Shown in pieces: positions 14,410 through 23,115 of a stretch of DNA of 29,634 nucleotides. The position numbers were made by a program, and so were the translations under genes. Origin of the DNA: a virus; IMG/VR virus record IMGVR_UViG_3300021519_000045, positions 1 to 29,634 of that record, one strand, 5' to 3'. How positions within the stretch are numbered: the first letter of the stretch is position 1; the number at the start of each line of letters is the position of its first letter. The notes under the pieces are model-generated. The model saw nothing but the letters and a program-made list of their open reading frames with translations, did not search any database and was not told the DNA's origin.

Positions 14410-15183
14410 CTAATTACTATAAGTTACACTGCCTCTAGGATCTCCATTGTTTTGAAAATCTTGAAGCATTATTTTATTCATAATGTGCGGAGTGTATATA
14501 TAACTTGCACAATATAAATTATACCCTAATTTTTTAGCGTTTGCACACCACCCTAAATCTTCTCCTTGAGAATGAAGTTTATAGTCTACGTTACTGTAAA
14601 CATTGGGTGACATCATCTTTGCTGCCATAATTATATCAGATTTAAAATATGTTCCTAAAGGATATTGTTCTTTCCTATAAGCTTTTTCTAAATGTTGATC
14701 CTCTTTATGCCAGTCCATTACGCCTGGATACATTATGGTTGTAGGAGTCATAAACATTGCAGTACTGACTGCGTCTGCTCCTGATTGAATATGACTAGTT
14801 AAAAGTTTAATTGTATTATTATTTGTTAATAATATATCTGAATCTAAACTATAATAATAATCAGGTTTAATGTCTCTTACTTTTTTCAGCAAGGAGTTTC
14901 TAAGTGAAACCATATTTTCATACTTAGAGATACTCCACTGCCTAGTTCCTTCTTCGTGATAAAAATGAGGAATATCTTCTCTTACACTTATATCAAAAAG
15001 CGCAACTGATTTAACATGCTTTTTGTATCTTTCTAACATTTGGATTGTTTCTTCATCATCAGGAGATGCTTCAAAGATAAACCCTATATCAGATAAATCA
15101 ATTCCTTGATTCTCAATACAGGAAATCCAATATGGAAAAATCCATTCTCTTTTATATATCGGACAACCTATTAATAATTTCAT
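14410..15183 (-). CDS. Glycosyltransferase-like protein (GT-A fold)
   Basis: A 257-residue protein. The N-terminus MKLLIGCPIYKREWIFPYW matches the first strand and loop of family-2-like glycosyltransferases (VxxPxYxR). FIFEASPDDEETIQML follows, and YYSLDSDILLT (Asp-Ser-Asp at residues 114-116) supplies the DxD-type metal/nucleotide-sugar motif. SQGEDLGWCANAKKLGYNLY resembles the catalytic ED region and acceptor helix. It likely transfers a sugar to a phage or host acceptor, which is unknown. It has no clear Shine-Dalgarno; TATAAATA abuts the ATG but is too close to be its promoter. Its position between portal and protease genes is unusual and suggests a morphogenetic role such as glycosylating virion protein. 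Confidence 0.75.
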   Translation of the reverse strand: MKLLIGCPIYKREWIFPYWISCIENQGIDLSDIGFIFEASPDDEETIQMLERYKKHVKSVALFDISVREDIPHFYHEEGTRQWSISKYENMVSLRNSLLKKVRDIKPDYYYSLDSDILLTNNNTIKLLTSHIQSGADAVSTAMFMTPTTIMYPGVMDWHKEDQHLEKAYRKEQYPLGTYFKSDIIMAAKMMSPNVYSNVDYKLHSQGEDLGWCANAKKLGYNLYCASYIYTPHIMNKIMLQDFQNNGDPRGSVTYSN

Positions 15184-15195
15184 ATTTATAAAATA

Positions 15196-15456
15196 TTACT
15201 CAGAAACTGCTGGAGTTGCTTTTTTCTCTGCCTTTGGAGTTGGAGATTTTTCTTCCTCAACAACTGTTTTTGACTGGGTAGCTACGGGAGCCGGAGCGGG
15301 AGCTTCATCTTCCTGAGATAATACATCAACTATTTCGTCAATCACTATCACTAAATGCATCATTGCCAAACGAAGTTGACCATTATCAACAGCTGTCTTA
15401 AACTCTTCCAATGCTTGAAAGAAATCATTATCTTCTTTATTGTTCTGACTTACCAT
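15196..15456 (-). CDS. Small acidic virion or assembly protein
   Basis: An 86-residue protein: a helical N-terminal half (DFFQALEEFKTAVDNGQLRL, then MMHLVIVIDEIVDVLSQ) and a disordered Ala/Pro/Lys/Glu-rich tail (APAPAPVATQ...PKAEKKATPAVSE). It overlaps the end of the portal gene by 20 bases, which implies coupling. An assembly cofactor or a small head protein is possible. I do not recognise a family. Confidence 0.65.
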   Translation of the reverse strand: MVSQNNKEDNDFFQALEEFKTAVDNGQLRLAMMHLVIVIDEIVDVLSQEDEAPAPAPVATQSKTVVEEEKSPTPKAEKKATPAVSE

Positions 15457-17158
15457 TTTCCATAACCTCTATTATATCTAATTGATCGAAATCATCTCGT
15501 ATAGTAGTATACTCTTCATCGAGAAGATTTTCAATAGTGGTTAGGAATTGATTGTCCATTCTTTTAATATTTGGAGAAGTTCTTTTTCCGTGCTGATTAG
15601 CTGGGCGCATTGTATTATCTACGCCTTTATTTGTGGGAGCTGTTTTTTTATCAACAGGGGTAAGGCTTTGATTCTTATTTGCCGGCTTTTCGGTATTAGG
15701 ATTCTTTCTCAAATCAGGTTGAGATGTATCTATTACGCTAGTACTTTGGTCAGCTGGATTAAATGAGTCTGAGTTGATGGCTCCTGTAGCTATAGCTAGC
15801 TGAACCTTGCCTTGAATAGCTGAGTACAGCTGAGAAAGATCTAATTCAGGGTGTTCAAATCCAAGAGCAACTCGTGTTTCGCCTAATGTTGCAATGTTAT
15901 TTACGTACTTTTGGATTAAATGAGTTTCTTTTTTAACTTGAGTATCTACGTCTATTTCCTTAAATCTAAAGAAACAACGATCAGATATATTTGATTCCAT
16001 TGGATTAACAATTGGATCAAATCCACCTTCAAACAATAATTCATTAAATATGTTGAGTCTAATCATCTCAGAGAATAATCTTTGATAATTTTTAACTTTG
16101 TCGTAAAGAGCCGTGTCAAGTCTTTCTGTAACAGATCTATTTCCACCATTAAGAGTCATACCAAGGTGATGAGGAGCAACTCCTAAGCCGATAGCAACTC
16201 TTTCCTTAAAGTGATCCATGTAGTGCATTGCATCCAAAGATGCGCCTTGTGAGCCTATGATGGACACATCATGCCTATGGGGAAGGATTAACCCACCCTC
16301 ATTGTTTAAGTTCTCTAGTTCTACCGATGCTCTTTCTATCTCATCTGGCTCAGCTGGTTGTTCGGGGGTTCCAATCGTATATTTATATAATGGAAATAAT
16401 TCTCTATGAACAAGGTTCTGAACATCTTCTTCCATCTGACGAAGAGCAATAATATCATCAAGTGCGTTAGTTACAAATGGAGTACCAAAAGCTCTTCCAG
16501 TTTTTCTATCATAATGAAGATGTATAATCTGATCGGCTGGCCATTCTGGAGCTAAGGTGTTAGGCGAAAAAGTATATGGGTTAGTCTGTTGCTTGTATCT
16601 TTTTGGCTTGTTATGTTTATCTCTAAGAATTCTTACTTGCTCAGTTGGGATTAAGTAATAACCAACTATCGGTTGACTTCCATTAATTGGAGTTAAAGTT
16701 GTAGGAAAATAATCGTTTATATCTGCTCTAGCTTTAACTATAAAAGCGTTACCAAATTTAAGAAGCTGATCAACTATTTCTGTCAAAAAATCAATGAAAG
16801 GTCTTTTCATTGTTATTTCCAAAAAATCTATTCTCTGATAAAGATAAGCTCTAGCTTCATGGTTTTCTGAGATAATATCCCAGCCTTCTTTCCAGAAGAG
16901 TTCTTTATACTTATTGAAACCTTGTTTTACATACGAGTCAGTATCTATGGCCTGAATGATTCTCTCGAAGTCATACGGAGCTGGCTCAAATACAGTTCTT
17001 GAAGCAGTTACTAAAGCTACACCTCTAAAGCCTAGAGCTATAGATGCCACTCTCATGGATGTGCCAAGAGATCTTAGCTCATCTGGTTCTAGAGTTTTTG
17101 CAACGAAGTTATTTTCGTTTTCCATTCTTTGGAATGGAAGGTAGTCTTTAATGGCCAT
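15437..17158 (-). CDS. Portal protein
   Basis: A 573-residue portal protein, the dodecameric ring at the capsid vertex through which DNA is packaged. Supporting segments are FNKYKELFWKEGWDI near residue 80, IVDQLLKFGNAFIVKARAD near residue 125, the wing/stem region IIHLHYDRKTGRAFGTPFV, LDDIIALRQMEEDVQNLVHR, and the diagnostic GVAPHHLGMTLNGGNRSVTE followed by a long helix (RLDTALYDKVKNYQRLFSEM). The C-terminal 90 residues are Asn/Pro/Lys-rich and probably disordered, ending in an acidic helix. The ATG is preceded by GGGAAG. A late-promoter-like box lies 46 bases upstream, so the gene may open a head-gene unit (portal, small protein, glycosyltransferase, protease, capsid). Confidence 0.88.
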   Translation of the reverse strand: MAIKDYLPFQRMENENNFVAKTLEPDELRSLGTSMRVASIALGFRGVALVTASRTVFEPAPYDFERIIQAIDTDSYVKQGFNKYKELFWKEGWDIISENHEARAYLYQRIDFLEITMKRPFIDFLTEIVDQLLKFGNAFIVKARADINDYFPTTLTPINGSQPIVGYYLIPTEQVRILRDKHNKPKRYKQQTNPYTFSPNTLAPEWPADQIIHLHYDRKTGRAFGTPFVTNALDDIIALRQMEEDVQNLVHRELFPLYKYTIGTPEQPAEPDEIERASVELENLNNEGGLILPHRHDVSIIGSQGASLDAMHYMDHFKERVAIGLGVAPHHLGMTLNGGNRSVTERLDTALYDKVKNYQRLFSEMIRLNIFNELLFEGGFDPIVNPMESNISDRCFFRFKEIDVDTQVKKETHLIQKYVNNIATLGETRVALGFEHPELDLSQLYSAIQGKVQLAIATGAINSDSFNPADQSTSVIDTSQPDLRKNPNTEKPANKNQSLTPVDKKTAPTNKGVDNTMRPANQHGKRTSPNIKRMDNQFLTTIENLLDEEYTTIRDDFDQLDIIEVMENGKSEQ

Positions 17159-17204
17159 GATACTTCCCGTATATAAAACTAAACTAGGTTAAATAGTAGT
17201 GTTT

Positions 17205-17216
17205 TATTTATATATG
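17205..17216 (-). promoter_or_regulatory. Candidate T4-type late promoter upstream of the portal gene
   Basis: The minus strand reads CATATATAAATA, identical over 12 bases to the box at 10227-10238. It lies in the 67-base gap between a small gene and the portal gene. Initiation near 17198 would leave about 40 bases of leader. The duplicate position-specific motif raises confidence above that of other TATAAATA occurrences inside genes. Confidence 0.42.
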
Positions 17217-17225
17217 CTAAAGAAT

Positions 17226-17426
17226 TTAGCTCTTGTCTTGCATTCCTGCTGCTTCAAATGTCTTTTGAATAATTAAATTCTTTACAGCTTCAAGCCAAAA
17301 AATAGTCTCTGCTTCATTAAAGTCGCTCTTGTAAGCTAGGTTCTTGTCGGAAATATTGATTCCAATATTGAATTCCTTAGGAGCCTGTACTTCTTCTGTT
17401 ATTGCCTCTTCTTTTTTAGCTGCCAT
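17226..17426 (-). CDS. Small hypothetical protein
   Basis: A 66-residue protein beginning MAAKKEEAITEEVQAPKEF. It has a charged N-terminus, a middle INISDKNLAYKSDF and a predicted helix IFWLEAVKNLIIQKTFEA near the C-terminus. Its ATG overlaps the TAA of the upstream gene (TAATG), so it is translationally coupled. It sits directly before the portal gene. No known family is recognised. Confidence 0.65.
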   Translation of the reverse strand: MAAKKEEAITEEVQAPKEFNIGINISDKNLAYKSDFNEAETIFWLEAVKNLIIQKTFEAAGMQDKS

Positions 17427-17635
17427 TACTTATCCTTTTTTGATATCTGATTTACGGGTGTTGATTCTACTGGTGTTGAAAAACCGTCATCATGAGTATG
17501 TGACTGAAGTTCTTGAATCACCAAATTTAACTGTTTGATTGTAGCTTCTTTAACTACTAAATCTGTTGTAAGCTGTGATAGCTTTTCTTGAAATGTTTGA
17601 ATAATTAAATTCACATCTAAATTTGATTCTTGCAT
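17426..17635 (-). CDS. Small coiled-coil protein
   Basis: A 69-residue protein with a heptad-like helix across residues 8-45 (IIQTFQEKLSQLTTDLVVKE, then IKQLNLVIQELQSH) and a short tail containing HTHDDGFSTPVESTPVN. AGGAAC precedes the ATG. It is encoded between the S74 fibre and portal genes, coupled to the next gene by TAATG. It could oligomerise with fibre or portal components. No known family is recognised. Confidence 0.65.
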   Translation of the reverse strand: MQESNLDVNLIIQTFQEKLSQLTTDLVVKEATIKQLNLVIQELQSHTHDDGFSTPVESTPVNQISKKDK

Positions 17636-17673
17636 TGTCGTTCCTATCTTAGTTGAATTGACATCTTAGTATA

Positions 17674-20511
17674 TCAGCTTTGAATCTTTAATTCCAACTC
17701 TTTTACTTTTTGGGAAAGCTCTTGAACAGCTTTGACTAAAGGTGATATAAATTGCTCATAAGAAAGAGACTGCTTGGAATCTGGATCGTTAATATTACTC
17801 ATTGACCAACCAGCAAAATCTTCAACCCCAGATTGATCTATTACTTGTTTTACTTCTTGGGCGATAAAACCCCAATGCCTTCTAACTCCAGGTATTGGTT
17901 TTAGTTTGTAAATTTCTCCACCTTTTTCATCTGTTCCAATGATTATAGGATTTCCATTTTGATCTTTTTCTATTTCATTGCTTCCAACTATAAACTTATA
18001 ACTAACAGGTCTAAGTGCTTCTATGAAATCAAGACCCAAACTTGCATCTTCTATGTCTTTTTTTAGTCTAATATCGGATATGGATATAGAAGTATTATTG
18101 GAGTATAATCTTTTCCACCTTTTATCGGCGGCTGTAGTTGCAGTTGTACTGGTGAGAGATGTATTATCTTGCCCTAAGTCATATGAATTATCGGCATTGG
18201 GAGACCAATCGGACTTGACTCCCCAACCTCCAGTAAGGGTCATGTATCCAACTTGCATATTTGTTCCATTTACGGTTGCTCCCGTTATCACAGAACCTGT
18301 TCCACTAGCGTTGATATCATAACCAGCTGCTATATTTATTGCACTAGCATTAATATTATAACCAGTTGTTATATTTAATTCCCTAGTATAAGTTGTACCT
18401 TGAGATACGAGATTCCCCGTAAGAGTTCCTCCAGACAAAGGAAGGTAGGAATGAGTGTGATCAGTATGCGACTTACCTGCAATGGTTAAGGACGTCTTGA
18501 TTTCAACTGCACCATTATCTCTAATTATAAACGTATTAGCTGTAGTAGAGTCCTCTACTACAAGTGCTTGAGTTCCAGAAGTGGTTCCGTATCCCCTTAT
18601 CTTAACTACGGCGTTGTCGTTTGATTGTGGTTCGTTAATTCTTAATTTATCACCTATTTGACAATTTGAGCCAATGACAAAATCAGTTGTCACGTAACCA
18701 CTAGCGCCTTCGAGTCTTCCACTAAACTTAGCAGCTCCGTTTAGTAATTCTAGTCCGCTTGTCTTGATATTGAGAGTTCCATTCTCAAATTTAATATATT
18801 GATCATTTCCTGTATCTACTCTAAAGAAAACTGCGCCGTCGTTTCTCTTTAGGAATATATTACTAAAATCACCGGCGGGGTCCCCGTTACTACTTAAGGC
18901 TATGCCGTAATGACCTCCTCCTACATTGGATAGATCTCCAACGTAGGCTTTAAAATTACCAGAACCAGCTTCTACCCTACCACCAGATACGATAGATCCA
19001 GTTATAGTGGAACCGCTTATATTCCCACTGAAGCTAGCATTCCCAGACCCATCTATTCTAAAATTCTTAGAAACTATTTGCCCATTATCGAGATCTAATC
19101 TTGTGCCCGCTGCAGAATATGTAGAATATTCATTCCAACTAAAACCAGTAGACTGTATCGCCCCAGTTCTAATCAGCCCACCCTTAATTGTAGTTGAATT
19201 AGAGTTTATTCTAGTAGCTGGATTTTCTGCACCTGTTGCTGCGTTGCTAACGACTGTTGAAGCATCCGCTCCGCCTATTGTTACTTCTCCAGAAATATTA
19301 AGAGCATTAATTCCATCATAAGATATGTACTTTGTTGCAGTTCCTACTTTAAATGAGCCATCTACATACCAGTAATTGTTATTAACATTACCACTTCCTG
19401 TATCTGAAATTTTTAATCCAATGAACCCAGATCTGTTTCCTATTACCAAAGACTGTGGTCCAGAAGTTACGGAAAAAATATTAGCTTCTGGTAATGCTGC
19501 GCCTGGATCGATGATTGCATCTGCTCCAATGCGAACTGTTGTGCCGTCAAACGTGATACCTTGTATTCCACCAAAATTAACGTGTCCATCACCAGTAATA
19601 TTCCAACCTTTTGCATAAGAAGTGAACTTAGTAAGTCCAGATATAGAGTGATTTACGGTTACGGTAAAATGAGTACTATCTACAATTGTGTCTATTTTTG
19701 AATTTGAGCCAAATCTACCAGGACCATAAGAGTTAGGTGTTGCCAAGTTAAGCCCAGGAATAAAAAAATACATTCCCGGATATAGACCTTGAGTAGTACC
19801 TTGTGTTAGGGTTACCGTTTTTGTTCCTGCTGTTAAAGTGGCTATTAAATCAGATTTTTCTGGCGTATATGAAGAAGATTTTAAGATTGAATCTGCGCCA
19901 GTTAAAACTATTGTTTCTGCGCCTATAAACCCTGATTTTATTTGAGATGCACTTAATTCTTTTATATGAGCTGCTTCTATGAAAGGAATTTGTCCAGATT
20001 TTTGCAAAGGTGTCCAACTTGACGCAACGCCTGATGTTGTAATTGATCTTACTTTAACAAAATAAAAAACTTTTGTTTCAATAAAAGAAATTGCAGTTGT
20101 ACCAGTTGTAATATCTGTTTCTTGAGTTCCAGCGTCTATGCTGGAAGTTTCTTGCAGGTTTACAGTAAATACATTTGAGCTAGAAAAACCTTGAACCTCA
20201 TAATCATCTTCAGATATAGGCGTATAGTGCAATCCAACTTGTTGTACTTGAGATTCTCTATATACTTTATATTCATAATTTTTTAGATTTAGATCATCAG
20301 CTGGATTAAAACTAACCATTGCTGTTTTATAACCTACTGATATTTGAAGATCTCCAAGAGAAGTTGGCTGAACTTGATCTGTTGGAACAGTGAATCTTAT
20401 TGCAGCTGAAGGGTCTAAAGTATTATTTAAGTCAGCGTCTTTTGCTCTAACTGTTAATAAATATTGTTTTCCTGGTTTTAAATTTTGAAGCGTTTTTTTT
20501 ACAATAGCCAT
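17674..20511 (-). CDS. Large tail fibre/spike with S74 intramolecular chaperone
   Basis: A 945-residue fibre. Residues 1-175 resemble two fibronectin type III domains (NLKPGKQYLLTVRAKDADLN at the start, then VGYKTAMVSFNPADDLNLKN). Residues about 178-205 hold HIKELSASQIKSGFIGAETI, common in phage tail-tip and fibre proteins. A long beta-rich shaft follows (ITFDGTTVRIGADAIIDPG, SGNISGSTITGSIVSGG). Near residue 690 the repeat HTHSYLPLSGGTLTGNL appears. From about residue 810 is the Peptidase_S74 chaperone (ISISDIRLKKDIEDASLG, then HWGFIAQEVKQVI), which trimerises fibres and cleaves itself off at the Ser of the SDIRLKK motif. It ends in a coiled coil (LVKAVQELSQKVKELELKI). Its ATG overlaps the preceding TAA (TAATG). 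Confidence 0.88.
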   Translation of the reverse strand: MAIVKKTLQNLKPGKQYLLTVRAKDADLNNTLDPSAAIRFTVPTDQVQPTSLGDLQISVGYKTAMVSFNPADDLNLKNYEYKVYRESQVQQVGLHYTPISEDDYEVQGFSSSNVFTVNLQETSSIDAGTQETDITTGTTAISFIETKVFYFVKVRSITTSGVASSWTPLQKSGQIPFIEAAHIKELSASQIKSGFIGAETIVLTGADSILKSSSYTPEKSDLIATLTAGTKTVTLTQGTTQGLYPGMYFFIPGLNLATPNSYGPGRFGSNSKIDTIVDSTHFTVTVNHSISGLTKFTSYAKGWNITGDGHVNFGGIQGITFDGTTVRIGADAIIDPGAALPEANIFSVTSGPQSLVIGNRSGFIGLKISDTGSGNVNNNYWYVDGSFKVGTATKYISYDGINALNISGEVTIGGADASTVVSNAATGAENPATRINSNSTTIKGGLIRTGAIQSTGFSWNEYSTYSAAGTRLDLDNGQIVSKNFRIDGSGNASFSGNISGSTITGSIVSGGRVEAGSGNFKAYVGDLSNVGGGHYGIALSSNGDPAGDFSNIFLKRNDGAVFFRVDTGNDQYIKFENGTLNIKTSGLELLNGAAKFSGRLEGASGYVTTDFVIGSNCQIGDKLRINEPQSNDNAVVKIRGYGTTSGTQALVVEDSTTANTFIIRDNGAVEIKTSLTIAGKSHTDHTHSYLPLSGGTLTGNLVSQGTTYTRELNITTGYNINASAINIAAGYDINASGTGSVITGATVNGTNMQVGYMTLTGGWGVKSDWSPNADNSYDLGQDNTSLTSTTATTAADKRWKRLYSNNTSISISDIRLKKDIEDASLGLDFIEALRPVSYKFIVGSNEIEKDQNGNPIIIGTDEKGGEIYKLKPIPGVRRHWGFIAQEVKQVIDQSGVEDFAGWSMSNINDPDSKQSLSYEQFISPLVKAVQELSQKVKELELKIQS

Positions 20512-21516
20512 TATTTTACTCCGCCTATAGATATAAATGATAAATCAGGATTTATTAGTTCTTCACCTAGTGATATATTGTAATTTTTTAAAAATTGTAT
20601 TTCTTTAATTAATATATTATTTCCATATGATAGTACATTTTTGTCATATAAAGTTTCTATTTCTATAATATATTCTTCATAACCTAAATTTGATATATCA
20701 AGAAGTTCGCTTTCCAAAAGCCCAGAAGAAAAATAGCAATCAACATCTGTCCAGTCTACTACTACTTGTTCTATCTGTTGATTTGAATTACTCTTTGTGG
20801 ATATTCTATATTTAAACATACCATAATCTGGACCTATGTTTCCTATAAGTTTAAATATAGGTCCATTAAAATTACCTATGACTTTAGTTTCTGCTTTTGT
20901 AGATTTATTATCTACCCAATCAACTCCGTCATTAAAGAACGTTAATGTGTAATTTTCACTAGAATTTTTATTAACTACATCCTGATATAAATTTACGTCA
21001 CTAGGTGTTGCGCTTAATATAGCATTATCTTGAGAATTATTGCCAGTTAAATAATAACTGATAGTAGATTGATCATATTGGATATAGCTATAAACAGTTT
21101 CATCTATATCGTAATTATAATAAGAAGTTGGCTTTATATATTTTATATAGTCTCTACCATAATAAAGATTATAATTAACAGAATTACCAGGGCCAATAGC
21201 ATGTTCTTTTGCTGATTTAAAATAAACTATATTATTTAAAACAATAGTTGACACTGGAGTTGCGTTAGAAGAATCTATTAAATCTTCATAAACCATAACG
21301 TAAGAATGGTCTTGTTCCACCTTGCTTAAGTCAGCATCGTATAAGTAGTTAATCTCATTGTCTTGTAAATCTACAAACAACCAATCATTTGCGTGAATAG
21401 TTTCTTTAATGTCAGAAAAAGATAGTCCGTCTTCTTAATGGCGGATTTGCCAAATTAAACGTGTAAGGAGATGCTGAAACATTACTGTCGTTTTTTAAAT
21501 AGCTAAACCAAGTCAT
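20511..21516 (-). CDS. Structural protein expressed through a +1 shift at CGGA
   Basis: The zero frame starts at the ATG at 21516 (MTWFSYLKNDSNVSASPYTF, then NLANPPLRR), meets CGG at 21429 after 29 codons and stops at a TGA at 21414. Skipping the C continues GLSFSDIKETIHANDWLFVD and is open to a TAA at 20511, 334 residues in total (1006 bases, 335 codons plus one). The product is beta-rich with many Tyr, Asn, Asp and Ile residues and has no catalytic motif. It lies between two tail/fibre genes, one base after the upstream stop and overlapping the next start. A tail or baseplate component is likely; no family is recognised. An annotation starting downstream at 21380 would lose about 45 residues. 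Confidence 0.75.
21426..21429 (-). promoter_or_regulatory. CGGA +1 frameshift site in the 334-residue structural gene
   Basis: The zero frame reads AGA AGA CGG ACT ATC; the functional reading is AGA AGA (C) GGA CTA TCT. A +1-frame TAA at 21437-21435 and the zero-frame TGA at 21414-21412 confine the shift to 20 bases. A T-run (TTTTTC) in the same interval is an alternative slip site, but the other three genes have no such run. Confidence 0.7.
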
Positions 21517-21517
21517 A

Positions 21518-23107
21518 TCAAATCTCTATATATCTAATCTCAAACTCATACTTATCTTTTAAGTCATCAGGAACGTTAATGCTAACCACAACATCTGCTA
21601 CTGGAACTCCACCAATTAGTATATCAGGTATAAAAGATTCTATCTTAATATCTAAAATATCCTTAATGTTTAACAAACCATTATTTTTATAGTCATCTCT
21701 TACCGAATTATAATCTATATCTATCGATCTAATCTTAGTTGAACCATCATAACCAGTGTGACTGTGTGTGCTTAAGTCGATACCATCAATCGTTACGTTG
21801 GCATCTACAGTAACATTGCCGGATATATTTCCACCAGTTTTTAATAAATATTGAGGATGGTTATCTTCTCCTAGGTCATCCAACGAAGAGTGACTAGATT
21901 TTAGGGATTCTGTTACAGAACTTCTATCTGCTACTGCATAATAAGCTGCTGTTACATAGTCCTGATTGAATTCAGCTGTAACTATTTTATTTTTAGATAT
22001 TGCTTTAGAAGCTAATTGAGAGATATAAAGAACATATTTTCTTCTTTGAAGAATAGATTGATACAACGCATCTACTTTTTTGATCATCATATTTCTTCTT
22101 TCGAGAAGATCTGTCAAAATAGATTTAAAGTTTCCCTCTATAGCTAAAACTGCAGTAACTGCTTCTTCTGCTAGTCTTGGCATTTGAGATACCATGTTTG
22201 TTGTTCTAAAATCTAAAGCTAAATCTCCACCAACTTTTGTTTTAAATTTTATAGATGGTCCCAAAAACTTTCCATAAAATACATTACAATCTTCTCCTAG
22301 ATCTTTGTTTAAAGATTCTATTTGATTATTAATAGATATTGTTTCTGAATTTACTCTGATCGAAAAAAATGCTTGAAATTGACCGGCTTGTTTTTTAGTG
22401 ACTTTATCCACTTCGGATTCTGGGAGAAGGACGGGAGAGGCTGGGATCGCGTTTTCAAACCTCCCCTTATAATGGGTCGCCATTTTGAGCCAGTAGAGGT
22501 AGTATGTTGCGACTTGTTGTTGTGATTCATCTTCATAGTCATCTCCAAAATCTGTCATTAATGATTTTTTAATACATTGAGTTTCATTGATAAGTGCTTT
22601 TGTTATTTTTCTAAAAGAATAAACGTGTCCAAAAGTAGTAGAAGATATGAGCTGATCATACTCTTTCATAAATTTTCTACATCCTCTGCAAGCGTGTTTT
22701 TCTGCATACATGTATTCTGCATGAGAAATAAAATTAGGAAGAGTGCCTTCTCCTAAAGCTTGATCATTTAATTTAGATATTTCACTCCACACATACCTAT
22801 GGTATTCGCTTAAAGAAGGGCTTGCATTTGGATCTAAGTTTACTTGATTAAGTAATTTTTCTAATTCGTCCAAAAGAAATACTAAATCATCATAAGTATT
22901 TTTTGCTTGATCCTTTACTGCTTTTAAAGGAACGCTATAAAACTGATCTGTACCAGCTGCATAAGTATTTACATTAGAGTTAAGTTGAAATTTATTTTTT
23001 CCTGCGTCTTTTTTTTGTTCTGCGTATGGAGATATTCCATTGAGTTGATAGTCGCCAAATAAATCTCCTTCAACTGTTTGAATTTGATTAAGGTTTTCAA
23101 TAGCCAT
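21518..23107 (-). CDS. Tail structural protein
   Basis: A 529-residue protein. The N-terminal two thirds are helical and include a Cys motif, EKHACRGCRKFMKEYD near residue 135, that could bind metal or form a disulfide. Helices near residues 320-370 (LLERRNMMIKKVDALYQSIL) follow. From about residue 425 the modules SSLDDLGEDNHPQYLLKTGG and ISGNVTVDANVTIDGIDLST match fibre and tail-needle modules of many phages. The C-terminus is beta-rich. It is encoded between terL and a recoded structural gene. It probably belongs to a tail or neck appendage. It is not a close match to a named family. Confidence 0.7.
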   Translation of the reverse strand: MAIENLNQIQTVEGDLFGDYQLNGISPYAEQKKDAGKNKFQLNSNVNTYAAGTDQFYSVPLKAVKDQAKNTYDDLVFLLDELEKLLNQVNLDPNASPSLSEYHRYVWSEISKLNDQALGEGTLPNFISHAEYMYAEKHACRGCRKFMKEYDQLISSTTFGHVYSFRKITKALINETQCIKKSLMTDFGDDYEDESQQQVATYYLYWLKMATHYKGRFENAIPASPVLLPESEVDKVTKKQAGQFQAFFSIRVNSETISINNQIESLNKDLGEDCNVFYGKFLGPSIKFKTKVGGDLALDFRTTNMVSQMPRLAEEAVTAVLAIEGNFKSILTDLLERRNMMIKKVDALYQSILQRRKYVLYISQLASKAISKNKIVTAEFNQDYVTAAYYAVADRSSVTESLKSSHSSLDDLGEDNHPQYLLKTGGNISGNVTVDANVTIDGIDLSTHSHTGYDGSTKIRSIDIDYNSVRDDYKNNGLLNIKDILDIKIESFIPDILIGGVPVADVVVSINVPDDLKDKYEFEIRYIEI

Positions 23108-23115
23108 AATAGTCT

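Noticed and set aside
15183-15190. TATAAATA as a promoter of the glycosyltransferase
   Set aside because: The box includes the A of the ATG, so transcription would start inside the gene. Similar boxes also occur inside the portal gene and the rightmost gene.
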